Shown: positions 45,415-54,938, counted from the stretch's first letter. The stretch is 64,000 bases of DNA from Parazoarcus communis SWub3 = DSM 12120 (GCF_003226565.1 NZ_QKOE01000015.1:50707-114706), one strand, 5' to 3'. Numbers and translations are program-made. Notes: generated from the letters alone by a model not told the origin.

Positions 45415-48400
45415 ATGACGGTGGTCACGCCAGATCTGGACGTCTTCAGCTGCCCGCTCGATGGCGTGCAGCTGATCGAGGCTTCGGCGGGTACCGGCAA
45501 GACCTGGAACATCTGCGGACTGTACCTGCGTCAGTTGCTGGAGCGTGACCTGCAGCTTGGCGCGATCCTGGTGGTGACCTTCACCCGTGCGGCTACGGCC
45601 GAGCTATCCACCCGCATCCGCGATCGCATTGTCGAGACCTTGCGCGTGCTCGACGGCGGTGAGGCGGGTGGCGACCCCTTTGTTCCACGCTTGATTGCCA
45701 CCGTTGCTGCGGCCGGAGTGACCCCCGGACAGATGGGGGAGCGGCTGCGTCACGCGTTGCAGACTTTCGACGAAGCGGCGATCTTCACCATTCACGGTTT
45801 CTGCCAGCGTGCACTTGCCGATACGCCATTTGCCTCGGGTCTGCCGTATGCGCTGGAGCTGAGCGAGGACGACACCGCGTTGCGGCTGGAAGTGGCGCAG
45901 GATTTCTGGCGGCGGGAGGTGGCCGCTGCGGCGCTGCCGCCCGCGCTGGCAAGCGAACTGGTGGCGCGCGGCGATAGCCCGGAAGGCTGGGCCGGATATC
46001 TGAAGATCGCCATGGCCCGGCCCCTTGCTGAAGCACTGTGGGACCCCAGCGTGTCCACCACCGAGCTGGAGGCCGCAGACGCGTCCTTGCGGCGAGCCTA
46101 TCGGGATGCGCGCGAGGCATGGGCCGGTGGCGAGGCCGTGATGCGCAGTCTGGGCGAGGCGCTCGACGGCTTGCACAAGGGCAGCTACAAGGCTGAAACC
46201 ATCGAATTGGCGTTCCGGCAGTGGGAGGCGTGGTTTCAGGCTGCCGATGCGTTTGTGTCCTTGCCCGCGGAGAAGGAAAGCAAGCTGGTGCTCTTGAGTG
46301 CCGCCAAGCTGGCGGAGAAGACCACCAAGGAAGGCAGCAAGCGCGGTATCGCACCACCGAGCCATGTTTTTTTCGAGCGTGCCGATGTGCTGCTTGAGGC
46401 CCGCCAGCGTGCAGACGAAGGCGTGGCACTGGCGCGCATGCAGTTGCTGAGACGTTTTCTCGAGCAGGGTGTGGTCGAACTGCGCAGGCGCAAGCGTGAG
46501 CGCCGGAGCATTGCCTTCGACGATATCCTGTGGAATGCCTACGAGGCCTTGACCAGTGGGCAACAGCCATGGCTGGGCGGGGCGCTGCACGAGCGTTATC
46601 CGGTTGCGCTGATCGACGAGTTTCAGGACACCGATCCGCTGCAGTTCGCCATCTTCGATCATCTGTATCGGAAGGAAGGCCGGCATGGCAGCCTGTTCCT
46701 GGTGGGTGACCCCAAGCAGGCGATCTACAGCTTTCGCAGCGCGGACCTATTTACCTACCTGGAAGCACGTGCCGGAACCGACGCCTGCTACAGTCTGGGA
46801 CGCAACCAGCGCTCCACCCCGGCACTGATCGAGGCCTGCAATCGCCTGTTTGCCAGCAATCCGCGGGTCTTCATGCTCGAGGGACTGGATTATCAATGGG
46901 TCGGGCGTGGCGACCGGGCGCGGCCGCCCCTGACCGATGACACGTCTTCCGGCGCCAGTCCGGCAGCGCTGCGCTTGTGGCGCATTCCCCGCGATGAAGC
47001 ACAAGAGGGTGAAGAGGGGGGCGACCGCCTGCCGCGCGCGCAGGCCTTGCAACGTGCCGCGGCGGCCACTGCGGCAGAGATCGCGCGTCTGCTCGCGGCG
47101 GGGCGTGCCGGACAGATCCGTATCGGCACCCGCCCGCTGGTGCCGGCAGATGTCGCTGTGCTGGTGCGCAGCCATGGTCAGGGCGCACGCATGCGCCAGG
47201 CGCTGGCGCGGATGGGTGTAGGCAGCGTCGAGCTGTCGCAGGTCAGCGTGTTTGCCACCGAGGACGCCGAAGAACTTGAGCGTGTGCTGCTGGCCATCAG
47301 CGAGCCGGCGCGTGAGCGTCGGGTCAAGGCCGCACTGGCGACGACCTTGATGGGGCGCGATGCGACCGCACTCGCCAGACTGGCCGGCGACGAAGCCGCC
47401 TTGCTGACAGTGCTGGATCGTTTTGCTGGCTGGCGCGAGGCCTGGCTGCGTCATGGCTTCGGCGTGATGCTGAGGCGATGGATGCGTGATGAAGCCGTTG
47501 CGGCCCGGTTGTTGCTGCGCGATGACGGCGAACGTCGGCTGACCAACCTGATGCACCTTGCCGAACTGCTGCAGCAGGACGTCGGTACCGCATCGCCCGA
47601 AGCGCTGCTGCGTGCACTGGCCAGCGCACGGGCCGAGGGGCGTAGTGGCGAGGCCAGTCAACTGCGCCTCGAATCCGATCGCAATCTGGTACAGATCGTG
47701 ACCGTGCATCGCGCCAAGGGGCTGGAATACGGTGTGGTGTTCTGCCCCTTCCTCTTCGATGGCCGGCCGGTGCCAGCCAGCAGTGGCCCCATGCGGGCAT
47801 GGCACCGGCAGGACGGAAAGCTGGTGCTCGACTATCGCCTGGCCTCGGCAAAGGACAAGGACATCAGCGCGCGCCTGCAGCAGGAGCGGGATGCGGAGGA
47901 TCTGCGCCTGATTTACGTTGCGCTGACGCGGGCGATCTATCGTTGTCATCTGGTGGTTGGCAGCTATGCCATGATGAGCTTTGGTCATCCCAGCTACAGC
48001 GAGTCCACACGCAGTCTGCTCAACTGGATGGTGGCCGGCGCAGGCATTGCGCCCGATGCCTGGCGGGAGCAGAAGCGCTCGCCCGCCGAAGTGGACGCCT
48101 GCTGGCGCGAGTTGGTCAAGCACAGCGTGATGGACGGACAGGCGGTGACCTTGCTGGAGGACTTGCCCGATGGCAGTGGCGCGCCGCTGGTGTCGGATGA
48201 GGGGCAGGGTAGCGTGCCGCGCGCGCTCAAGCCTCCGCAACTGCCTTCGGGCTGGCGCATGGGCAGCTTCAGTGCCCTGGTGTCCGGGGCGGAGCATGAG
48301 GGGGCGGCGGTGGACCATGATGCCCGCGCCCTGACGCCCGAGGCGCTCGTTGCGGATGAAATGGATGTCACCGATGGTGCAGATGCCGTGGGCGTCGAGG

Positions 48401-49185
48401 TGGCGCCGCCTGCTGATGACGATATCCTGAAGTTTCCGCGTGGTCCGGTCGCCGGTGATTGCCTGCACGCGGTGTTCGAACGGATCGACTTTACCGACGC
48501 TGCAAGCTGGGATGCGGCGATTGAGCACGCACTGCAGCGCCACCTGCAAACCGGATTGTCTGCTGCAGAACGCCAGCGCCTGCCGGCTATGCTCAGGCGC
48601 ATGTTGCGTGAGGTGCTGAGCACGCCCTTACGGGAGAGCGACACGGGTGAGTGCATCCGGCTCAATGGAATCGCCCCGCCGCAGCGTATGGTTGAGCTGG
48701 GCTTTCACCTGCCGGTGCCGCACCTGGATGCGTCCCGCCTCAACGCCTGGCTGGCATCGCGCGGCTACCCGGTGCCCAGACTGGGTTTCGGTGATCTGGC
48801 GGGCTACCTGAAGGGCTATATCGATCTGGTGTTCGAGCACGGGGGGCGCTATTGGGTACTGGACTGGAAGTCCAATCATCTGGGCGAGCAGCCGGCCGAT
48901 TATGGCCCGGCTGCACTCGAGGCTGCCATGCAGGCACATGGTTATCATCTGCAGCACCTGCTCTACAGCGTCGCGTTGCACCGCCATCTCGGACGCAGCC
49001 TGCCCGGTTACGACTATGAGCGCCATTTTGGTGGTGTGCTCTATCTCTTCGTTCGGGGAGTCAGGCCGGACTGGCAGCTGGCCGATGGACAGCAGGCCGG
49101 TGTCTTTCATCACCGCATGGCGGCGCAGACGCTGGCTGAGCTGGACGCCATGCTGTCTGCGCCCGTCCTGGAGGTGCAAGGATGA
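45415..49185 (+). CDS. recB: RecB, exonuclease V beta subunit
   Basis: A RecB of about 1256 residues from the ATG at 45415. The N-terminal superfamily 1 helicase has Walker A ASAGTGKT at 23-30, Walker B LIDEFQDTDPLQF and the HRAKGLEY motif. The C-terminal nuclease domain keeps its metal site: LKGYIDLVF, then the DWK motif with Asp1150 and Lys1152. RecB unwinds and degrades double-strand ends and loads RecA after Chi. The first residues follow the psd stop by 16 bases. A GTG at 45391 is an alternative start. The stop overlaps the recD start as ATGA. Confidence 0.95.
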   Translation: MTVVTPDLDVFSCPLDGVQLIEASAGTGKTWNICGLYLRQLLERDLQLGAILVVTFTRAATAELSTRIRDRIVETLRVLDGGEAGGDPFVPRLIATVAAAGVTPGQMGERLRHALQTFDEAAIFTIHGFCQRALADTPFASGLPYALELSEDDTALRLEVAQDFWRREVAAAALPPALASELVARGDSPEGWAGYLKIAMARPLAEALWDPSVSTTELEAADASLRRAYRDAREAWAGGEAVMRSLGEALDGLHKGSYKAETIELAFRQWEAWFQAADAFVSLPAEKESKLVLLSAAKLAEKTTKEGSKRGIAPPSHVFFERADVLLEARQRADEGVALARMQLLRRFLEQGVVELRRRKRERRSIAFDDILWNAYEALTSGQQPWLGGALHERYPVALIDEFQDTDPLQFAIFDHLYRKEGRHGSLFLVGDPKQAIYSFRSADLFTYLEARAGTDACYSLGRNQRSTPALIEACNRLFASNPRVFMLEGLDYQWVGRGDRARPPLTDDTSSGASPAALRLWRIPRDEAQEGEEGGDRLPRAQALQRAAAATAAEIARLLAAGRAGQIRIGTRPLVPADVAVLVRSHGQGARMRQALARMGVGSVELSQVSVFATEDAEELERVLLAISEPARERRVKAALATTLMGRDATALARLAGDEAALLTVLDRFAGWREAWLRHGFGVMLRRWMRDEAVAARLLLRDDGERRLTNLMHLAELLQQDVGTASPEALLRALASARAEGRSGEASQLRLESDRNLVQIVTVHRAKGLEYGVVFCPFLFDGRPVPASSGPMRAWHRQDGKLVLDYRLASAKDKDISARLQQERDAEDLRLIYVALTRAIYRCHLVVGSYAMMSFGHPSYSESTRSLLNWMVAGAGIAPDAWREQKRSPAEVDACWRELVKHSVMDGQAVTLLEDLPDGSGAPLVSDEGQGSVPRALKPPQLPSGWRMGSFSALVSGAEHEGAAVDHDARALTPEALVADEMDVTDGADAVGVEVAPPADDDILKFPRGPVAGDCLHAVFERIDFTDAASWDAAIEHALQRHLQTGLSAAERQRLPAMLRRMLREVLSTPLRESDTGECIRLNGIAPPQRMVELGFHLPVPHLDASRLNAWLASRGYPVPRLGFGDLAGYLKGYIDLVFEHGGRYWVLDWKSNHLGEQPADYGPAALEAAMQAHGYHLQHLLYSVALHRHLGRSLPGYDYERHFGGVLYLFVRGVRPDWQLADGQQAGVFHHRMAAQTLAELDAMLSAPVLEVQG

Positions 49186-51047
49186 AGCGCATGCACGCCG
49201 AGCGTCGGTCTGCGCCCGAAGTGGATCTGGCCGATGGCTTTGCGCAACATCTGCAGGCCTGGGCCGGGCAGCTTGGCGCCCCGCCGGCAGCCTGTAGTCT
49301 GCTGGCGCCGGTCTCACGCGCACTGGCTTGCGCGGCCGCGGAGGGTCATGTGTGCTTGTTGGTGGATGAGCTGGCCAGCGAGGCAGGGATCGATTGCAGT
49401 CCGGCCGAGTTGCAGGACCTGCTGCTTGCGTCCGGGGTCGCCACCCGGGCGGCGCCCAGGCCCCCTGAGCTGTCTGCCCATCCATTGGTACTCGATGAGG
49501 GTGGCCGGCTCTATCTGCGACGTTACTTTGATCTGGAACACGGGCTGGCGGCGTCCCTGCAGCGCCTGACCGGACCGCTTCCCGGCGGTTTGGCCGAGAC
49601 GACGCGCGCAGCGCTTGACGCCTTGTTTCCGGCGCGCGAACAGCCGGGGCCGGATTGGCAGAAGCTGGCCGTCGCACTGGCCTTGCGCAGCCGCCTGACA
49701 GTCATCAGTGGGGGGCCCGGCACGGGCAAGACGACGACCGTCGCTGCACTGCTCGCCTGTCTGTTGAGTCTGCAACCCGAGCTGCGCATCGGTCTTGCCG
49801 CGCCGACCGGCAAGGCTGCCGCACGCATGCTGGAGGCGTTGCGGGCGCGTGCTGCAGGGTTGGCACCCGCCTTGCGCAAGCGCCTGCCAGTGGAAGCCTT
49901 CACCCTGCACCGCATGCTGGGCGTTACCCCGGCGGCGGGGCGTTTTCGCCACCATGCCGGCAATCCGCTGGCGCTTGATCTGCTGGTGGTGGATGAGGCG
50001 TCGATGCTGGATCTGGCCTTGGCCGCGCGTTTGCTCGATGCCTTGCCGCCACATGCCCGTCTGGTGCTGTTGGGCGACAAGGATCAACTGGCCGCGGTCG
50101 AGGCAGGGGCAGTATTCGCCGAGTTGTCGGCGAGCCGCTGTTTCAGCGCTGACGGCATTGCCTGGTTGGCGGCTGCGAGCGGCACGGAGGTGCAGACCCT
50201 GAGTGCTTCGCTTGGTGCAGCTGGACCGGACGCTCCGCTGGCTGATTGCGTGATGTGGCTGACTGAAAGCCATCGTTTCCGCCGTGACTCGGGGATTGGC
50301 CGTCTGGCGGCCGACATCAACGCTGGCGCGGGGGCTGCGGCGCTGGCGTGGCTACGAACTGGCGAAGATAAGTCAGTGCACTTGATCGAAGATGAGGCGC
50401 TTCGACCCTCAGTCAGCACGCTGACTGTCGCCGAGGCAGGCTACGCGGCCTATTTCGATTTGGTGAAGCAGATGGCTGGCGATGTCGATGCGCGGGTGGC
50501 CGCCGCATTTGCTGCCTTTGAGCGTTTTCGCGTTTTGGTGGCGGTGAGGGAGGGCGCCCGTGGCCTGGCCGCGTTGAATGCGCATCTGACGGACTGCCTG
50601 CGCAGAGGGCAGGGTTTGCCGGCATTGTCGCGGGCCGGCGATGTCTGGCCGGGGCGACCTGTCATCGTGTTGCGTAACGATCCCCTGCTGGGACTGTTCA
50701 ATGGCGATGTCGGCCTGTGTCTGCCGGCGGCAAGTGGCGAGCTGATGGTTTATTTTCCGCAGGCCGGTGGCGGCTACCGGGCGATCGCCCCCTTGCGTTT
50801 GCCGGCGCACGACACGGCATTTGCCCTGACGGTGCACAAAAGTCAGGGTTCGGAGTTTGCCGAGGTGCTGTTGGTGCTGCCGGCGACGCCTGTGCGTGTG
50901 CTCAGCCGCGAGTTGCTATACACCGCGGTGACCCGCGCAGCGCAGCGGGTGACGATAGCCGGGCCGGCAAATGTGTTTGTTGCGGCCTGTGCGCTGCGCA
51001 CGCGCCGCCTCAGCGGCTTGGCGGCACGGCTGTCAGCGCAGTCATGA
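49182..51047 (+). CDS. recD: RecD, exonuclease V alpha subunit
   Basis: A 621-residue RecD. Walker A GGPGTGKT at 177-184, the AAPTGKAAARM segment, LLVVDEASMLDL and the C-terminal LTVHKSQGSEF motif all match a 5'-3' superfamily 1B helicase. RecD is the fast motor of RecBCD. Its ATG overlaps the recB stop, and the two were probably translated together. The last 38 bases overlap the 3' end of znuA on the other strand. Confidence 0.95.
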   Translation: MKRMHAERRSAPEVDLADGFAQHLQAWAGQLGAPPAACSLLAPVSRALACAAAEGHVCLLVDELASEAGIDCSPAELQDLLLASGVATRAAPRPPELSAHPLVLDEGGRLYLRRYFDLEHGLAASLQRLTGPLPGGLAETTRAALDALFPAREQPGPDWQKLAVALALRSRLTVISGGPGTGKTTTVAALLACLLSLQPELRIGLAAPTGKAAARMLEALRARAAGLAPALRKRLPVEAFTLHRMLGVTPAAGRFRHHAGNPLALDLLVVDEASMLDLALAARLLDALPPHARLVLLGDKDQLAAVEAGAVFAELSASRCFSADGIAWLAAASGTEVQTLSASLGAAGPDAPLADCVMWLTESHRFRRDSGIGRLAADINAGAGAAALAWLRTGEDKSVHLIEDEALRPSVSTLTVAEAGYAAYFDLVKQMAGDVDARVAAAFAAFERFRVLVAVREGARGLAALNAHLTDCLRRGQGLPALSRAGDVWPGRPVIVLRNDPLLGLFNGDVGLCLPAASGELMVYFPQAGGGYRAIAPLRLPAHDTAFALTVHKSQGSEFAEVLLVLPATPVRVLSRELLYTAVTRAAQRVTIAGPANVFVAACALRTRRLSGLAARLSAQS

Positions 51048-51951
51048 GGCTGGCAAGGTTGTGCCGCATCATGGTGAGGTAATCCGGCGCCGGGCCACTT
51101 GCGGCCGAGAGTGCATCCGAATACAGCGTGCCGCCCACGCTGGCGCCACTTTCGGCCTGGATACGCTCGATCAGACGCGGGTCGGCCACGTTCTCGATGA
51201 ACACGGCAGGGACTTTTTCCGCGCGTAGCTGACGGATCAGCCGGGCAACGCCTTGCGCGGTCGGTTCGGCGTTGTTGGAGACGCCGACCGGTGACAGGAA
51301 CTGCAGGCCATAAGCCTTGGCGAAGTAAGCAAAGGCATCATGCGAACTCACCACCTTGCGCCGTTCGGCGGGCAGGCTGTCGATGGCCAGACGGATCTCG
51401 CTGTCCAGGCGCTTCAGCTCACCGATGTAGCGTTCGGCATTGGCACGGTAGTAGGCGCTGCCTGCGGGGTCGGCCTGGATGAGCGCCTCAGCGATATTGC
51501 CGACATAGCGTTGTGCATTGCCTGCATCCTGCCAGGCGTGCGGGTCGATGCCCCCGCCGTGTTTGTGATCATGCTTGTGATTGTGGCCATGGTCGTGGTC
51601 ATCGGCCATCTTGATCGTGCTCACCCCCCGGCTGGCCTTCAGGACGATACCCTTGTAGCCGCCCGAGCGCGCCAGGCGCTCAACCCAGTCGTCGAACCCC
51701 AGGCCGTTGGCCACCACCAGCTGTGCTGCGCCAATGCGCTTGCTGTCGGAGGGACGGGGCTGAAACGCATGCGCATCCTGATCGGCGCCTACCAGCACTT
51801 CGACCTGAACCCGCTCGCCCCCCACCTGGCGCACGAAGTCTCCCAGGATGCTGAAACTGGCAGTGACCATGAGGGGTTCTGCACGGACCGTGCCCGAGAT
51901 CAGGCTCAGGGTGGCGAGCGTGGCGAGTAGCAGGCGGGAAGAAAAACGCAT
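51010..51951 (-). CDS. znuA: ZnuA-like zinc ABC transporter binding protein
   Basis: A 313-residue periplasmic metal-binding protein. A signal peptide (cleavage after VRA near residue 24) precedes the cluster A-I fold. Ligand motifs are DQDAHAFQP near residue 60, a His/Asp-rich loop HDHGHNHKHDHKHG near 120, which favours zinc over manganese, and DPHAWQD. Later SSHDAFAYFAKAYGL and IENVADPRLIERI complete the family pattern. It delivers zinc to ZnuBC, encoded just upstream in the same leftward operon. The 3' end overlaps recD. Confidence 0.92.
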   Translation of the reverse strand: MRFSSRLLLATLATLSLISGTVRAEPLMVTASFSILGDFVRQVGGERVQVEVLVGADQDAHAFQPRPSDSKRIGAAQLVVANGLGFDDWVERLARSGGYKGIVLKASRGVSTIKMADDHDHGHNHKHDHKHGGGIDPHAWQDAGNAQRYVGNIAEALIQADPAGSAYYRANAERYIGELKRLDSEIRLAIDSLPAERRKVVSSHDAFAYFAKAYGLQFLSPVGVSNNAEPTAQGVARLIRQLRAEKVPAVFIENVADPRLIERIQAESGASVGGTLYSDALSAASGPAPDYLTMMRHNLASLMTALTAVPPSR

Positions 51952-51966
51952 GAGAACTCCGGAGTT

Positions 51967-52839
51967 TCAGGATTCGAGATGGCGCCGTACCGGCAGACGG
52001 CCAGCAAGCACCCCACCCGGGGCGGCAAGCAGCGAGGCAAAATAGGCCACACCACACATCAGCACGATGGCCGGGCCTGCCGGTACGTCGATATGGAAGG
52101 AGACCAACAGGCCGATCAGTCCACTGCCAAAGGCGATGAGGACGGCGACCAGCAAGGTGGCGGGCAGACTGCGCGCCCACAGCCGGGCCGCGGCCGAGGG
52201 CAGGATCATGATGCCTACCGCCATCAGCGTACCCAATGCATGGAAACCGCTGACCAGGTTCAGGACCACCAGCATCAGGAAGCCGTAGTGCGCCACCGGC
52301 GACAGCCGGCTGACTGCGCGGAGGAAGGAAGGGTCAAAGCACTCCAGCACCAGTGGGCGGAACAGCAGCGCAAGGCCGAGCACGGTGACGCTGGAGATGG
52401 CGGAGATCAGGATCAGCGAGGCGTCGTCAAGCGCCAGCACCGAGCCGAACAGCACATGCAACAGGTCCAGGTTGCGCCCGCGCAGTGAGACGATCATGAC
52501 CCCGGCGGCGAGCGACAGCAGGTAGAACGCCGCCAGACTGGCGTCTTCCTTGAGGATGGAGGCGCGCGTCACGATGCCGGCGGCGAATACCACCACCAGG
52601 CCGGCAATGATGCCGCCGATCGTCATCGCCCCCAGGGACAGGCCGAAGGCCAGATAGCCCAGTGCCGCGCCGGGCAGGATGGCATGGCTCATCGCATCCC
52701 CCATCAGGCTCATGCGCCGCAGTAGCAGGAATACGCCGACTGGCGTGGCACCCAAGGCCAGTGCCAGGCAGCCGACGAGTGCGCGACGCATGAAGCCGAA
52801 GTCGGCAAAGGGGGCCAGCAGCAGTTCGTACAGGCTCAT
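51967..52839 (-). CDS. znuB: ZnuB-like zinc ABC permease
   Basis: A 290-residue ABC-3 family permease from the ATG at 52839, which overlaps the znuC stop (ATGA). About eight hydrophobic helices are seen. Conserved segments are VGVFLLLRRMSLMGDAMSHAILPGA-type sequence near the N-terminus and HALGTLMAVGIMILPSAAARLWA late. It forms the zinc channel with ZnuC and receives zinc from ZnuA, which follows after 15 bases. Confidence 0.93.
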   Translation of the reverse strand: MSLYELLLAPFADFGFMRRALVGCLALALGATPVGVFLLLRRMSLMGDAMSHAILPGAALGYLAFGLSLGAMTIGGIIAGLVVVFAAGIVTRASILKEDASLAAFYLLSLAAGVMIVSLRGRNLDLLHVLFGSVLALDDASLILISAISSVTVLGLALLFRPLVLECFDPSFLRAVSRLSPVAHYGFLMLVVLNLVSGFHALGTLMAVGIMILPSAAARLWARSLPATLLVAVLIAFGSGLIGLLVSFHIDVPAGPAIVLMCGVAYFASLLAAPGGVLAGRLPVRRHLES

Positions 52840-53594
52840 GCCGCTTCCTCGACATGGCACTCGGGGGCGTTGTCATCAAAGGCTTCGGACAGGTGGCGGG
52901 CGCGGGCAAGATGGGCGTCGGTGAGGACTGCCGCAGTCGGGCCAAAAGCAACCAGTTCGCGCGCCAGCAGCAGGCTGGTGGGGAAATGCTGGCGGACCTG
53001 GTTGTAGTCATGCACCACGGTGAGGATGGTGCGGCCTTCGCCGTGCCAGTGCAGCATCAGGTGCATCAGGTCATCCACCGTACGGGTGTCGATCGCGGCG
53101 AAGGGTTCATCGAGCAGGATCACGGGGGCATCCTGCAGGATCAGGCGGGCAAAACGTGCGCGTTGCAACTGACCGCCGGACAGCGAGCCGATGGGGCGGC
53201 GTTCGAAACCGGCCAGGCTGACAGCCTCGAGCGCATGGCCGACACGGTCGCGCTGTGCGCGGCTCAGGCCGCTGAAGGGGCCCAGCTCGTGCCACAGCCC
53301 CATGGCCACCATGTCGAACACCGACACCGGAAAGCTGTGATCCATCTCGCTGCGCTGGGGCATGTAGGCAATACCCTTGCGACCGAACTCCGGCAGGTGG
53401 ATGTGGCCGCCAATCGGGCGCAGCTCGCCGGCCACGCCTTTGAGCAGCGTGGACTTGCCGGCGCCGTTGGGGCCGATCACCGCAACCAGGGCGCCCGCCG
53501 GGATGGCTGCACTCAGGTGGTGGATGGCCGGATGGCGTTCGTAACCGAGGGTCAGGTTGTCGAAGCGGAGCAAGGGGGGGAGGTCGGGCTGCAT
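52836..53594 (-). CDS. znuC: ZnuC-like zinc ABC ATPase
   Basis: A 252-residue ABC ATPase from the ATG at 53594. Walker A is GPNGAGKST at 41-49, the signature is LSGGQLQRARFA, and Walker B is VILLDEPFAAID. A downstream His (VVHDYNQ) is the switch. It powers ZnuB. A longer start at 53639 overlaps the small membrane protein frame and lacks support. It sits in the zur-znu operon. Confidence 0.93.
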   Translation of the reverse strand: MQPDLPPLLRFDNLTLGYERHPAIHHLSAAIPAGALVAVIGPNGAGKSTLLKGVAGELRPIGGHIHLPEFGRKGIAYMPQRSEMDHSFPVSVFDMVAMGLWHELGPFSGLSRAQRDRVGHALEAVSLAGFERRPIGSLSGGQLQRARFARLILQDAPVILLDEPFAAIDTRTVDDLMHLMLHWHGEGRTILTVVHDYNQVRQHFPTSLLLARELVAFGPTAAVLTDAHLARARHLSEAFDDNAPECHVEEAA

Positions 53595-53608
53595 GTCCGG
53601 ATCGCCTC

Positions 53609-53755
53609 TCAGTTCAGCGCCCATGCCAGCGCCAGCCACAGCGCGCTGATGGCAGCGGCCGCGATGGCCAGCCGGATACCCAGCCCCGCGCCGAGCGGAC
53701 TGAGGGGGCTGCGCGGATGGCGCGGTCTGGAGGGCGTATGGTGATGAACGTGCAT
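53609..53755 (-). CDS. Small single-helix membrane protein, unknown
   Basis: A 48-residue candidate gene from the ATG at 53755, between zur and znuC. It has a His-rich start (MHVHHH), a basic Pro/Arg region and one strong hydrophobic helix (LAIAAAAISALWLALAWAL). Small His-rich membrane proteins beside zinc transport genes are plausible, but I recognise no family. It could be chance coding, because the ribosome-binding site is weak. Confidence 0.5.
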   Translation of the reverse strand: MHVHHHTPSRPRHPRSPLSPLGAGLGIRLAIAAAAISALWLALAWALN

Positions 53756-53843
53756 GGAGTCCGGTGGGCGGCAGTGCGGGTTGTTCAGTGGCTGATCGCG
53801 TGTTCTGGGAGGGGGCGCAACAGGCGCAGCGTGAGCGTTCGCA

Positions 53844-54332
53844 TCAGTGCGGGCAGCAGGGCTCGTTGGCGCTGCGCTGCGGGCTGCAGCTTGCACAGGC
53901 GCCGTGCAGGATCAGTTCGGCACGATCGACCCGGTAGCCGTCGGGTAGTACGGTGCTGAAACTGGGTTCAAGGTGCTCGAGGCAGATGACCTGACCGCAA
54001 TGGTCACAGTGAAAGTGCGCATGCCGATGCCCATCTGCCCGGGCCGCCTCGAAGCGCCACGCACGGTCGCCACCCGCGATGCGGCGGGCAATGCCGTGCT
54101 CCACCAGCCAGTCGAGTGCCCGGTATAGCGTCACGCGGTCGTGCGGGATGTCGATCTCGGCCAGCATGCTGCCGAGTTCATCGTGCGACAGGGGTTGATC
54201 GCTGGCGAGCAGGGTCTCGATCACAGCGATCCGGGTGCGGGTTACCCGGCCGCCATGGCGGGTGATCAGCTCGCGCGCCATTTGGTGGCGGTCACCGGCG
54301 GGGCGGGAGCGAGGGGCGGGCGTGGGGCTCAC
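53844..54332 (-). CDS. zur: Zur-like Fur-family zinc repressor
   Basis: A 162-residue Fur-family regulator. The winged-helix domain has GGRVTRTRIAVIETLLAS and DRVTLYRALDWLVEHGIA. Metal ligands include HRHAHFHCDHCGQV and the CASC pair near the C-terminus. The neighbouring znuCBA and zrgA-like genes make zinc, rather than iron, the likely effector. The start at 54332 is the first ATG, and one at 54281 is possible. The gene heads the leftward zinc operon and should repress it through the palindrome 28 bases upstream. Confidence 0.9.
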   Translation of the reverse strand: MSPTPAPRSRPAGDRHQMARELITRHGGRVTRTRIAVIETLLASDQPLSHDELGSMLAEIDIPHDRVTLYRALDWLVEHGIARRIAGGDRAWRFEAARADGHRHAHFHCDHCGQVICLEHLEPSFSTVLPDGYRVDRAELILHGACASCSPQRSANEPCCPH

Positions 54333-54359
54333 GATGTGCCTGATATTTGCGGTAGTAAC

Positions 54360-54374
54360 TGCAACATTGTAGCA
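54360..54374. promoter_or_regulatory. Candidate Zur operator between zur and zrgA-like genes
   Basis: TGCAACATTGTAGCA is a palindrome with only the two A/T wobble pairs and the central base departing from symmetry (TGC-w-ACA-w-TGT-w-GCA). It lies 27 bases upstream of the zur start and 45 bases upstream of the zrgA-like start, so one site could control both arms. Binding by Zur is inferred from position and symmetry. Confidence 0.6.
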
Positions 54375-54419
54375 TTAAATGGGTGGCGGCGTTGCTGCCT
54401 GCTCTGTGACGGAGGTTTG

Positions 54420-54938
54420 ATGAAACGCTTGCTGAACGGATGGTTGCTGATGGCCTGCGCCGGTCTTGCGATGGCACACGGGCCGCATGCTGCCCACGAA
54501 CATGGAGTCGCCGAGTTGCGGGTGGCGATTGCCGGGGCTGAGGTCGAGATCAGTTTCGAGACGCCGCTCGACAACTTGGTCGGGTTCGAGCACGAGCCCC
54601 GTAACGATCGTCAGCGCAAGGCGCTGCAGGAGGCGCTCGAAGCAGTTGGTGCGTTCGAGCGCTTGTTTGGGTTGCCGGCAGCAGCAGGTTGCGCGATGGT
54701 CGATGTGGCTGTCGAGGCGCCTTTCGGTTCGCAGGATCATCACGGTCATGCACATGGGCATGCGGGGGTGAGCGCAGTCTATACGCTCAAATGCGCGACG
54801 CCGGCTGCACTCGATGTTCTGCAGGTGAAGGTGTTCGATGTCTTCTCGCGGACCCGGCAGATTCGCGCCGAGCGTCTGTCGCCTCGCGGCCAGACTGCTG
54901 TCACGCTGCGCTCGAAGCAGGCTGACCTGCCGCTGTGA
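54420..54938 (+). CDS. DUF2796/ZrgA-like periplasmic zinc protein
   Basis: A 172-residue exported protein from the ATG at 54420 with GGAGG upstream. The signal peptide ends near MAHG. The mature N-terminus is His-rich (HGPHAAHEHGVAEL), and a second His-rich loop (HHGHAHGHAG) lies near residue 105. The fold markers EISFETPLDNLVGFEH and LKCATPAALDVLQVKVF place it in DUF2796, known as ZrgA in Vibrio, where it binds zinc. It is the first gene of the rightward operon with an ABC transporter and overlaps it by GTGA. Confidence 0.85.
   Translation: MKRLLNGWLLMACAGLAMAHGPHAAHEHGVAELRVAIAGAEVEISFETPLDNLVGFEHEPRNDRQRKALQEALEAVGAFERLFGLPAAAGCAMVDVAVEAPFGSQDHHGHAHGHAGVSAVYTLKCATPAALDVLQVKVFDVFSRTRQIRAERLSPRGQTAVTLRSKQADLPL

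Noticed and set aside
53844..54332. Fur (iron) rather than Zur
   Set aside because: All neighbours are zinc transport genes and no iron gene is present, so Zur is preferred, though the sequence alone does not exclude Fur.
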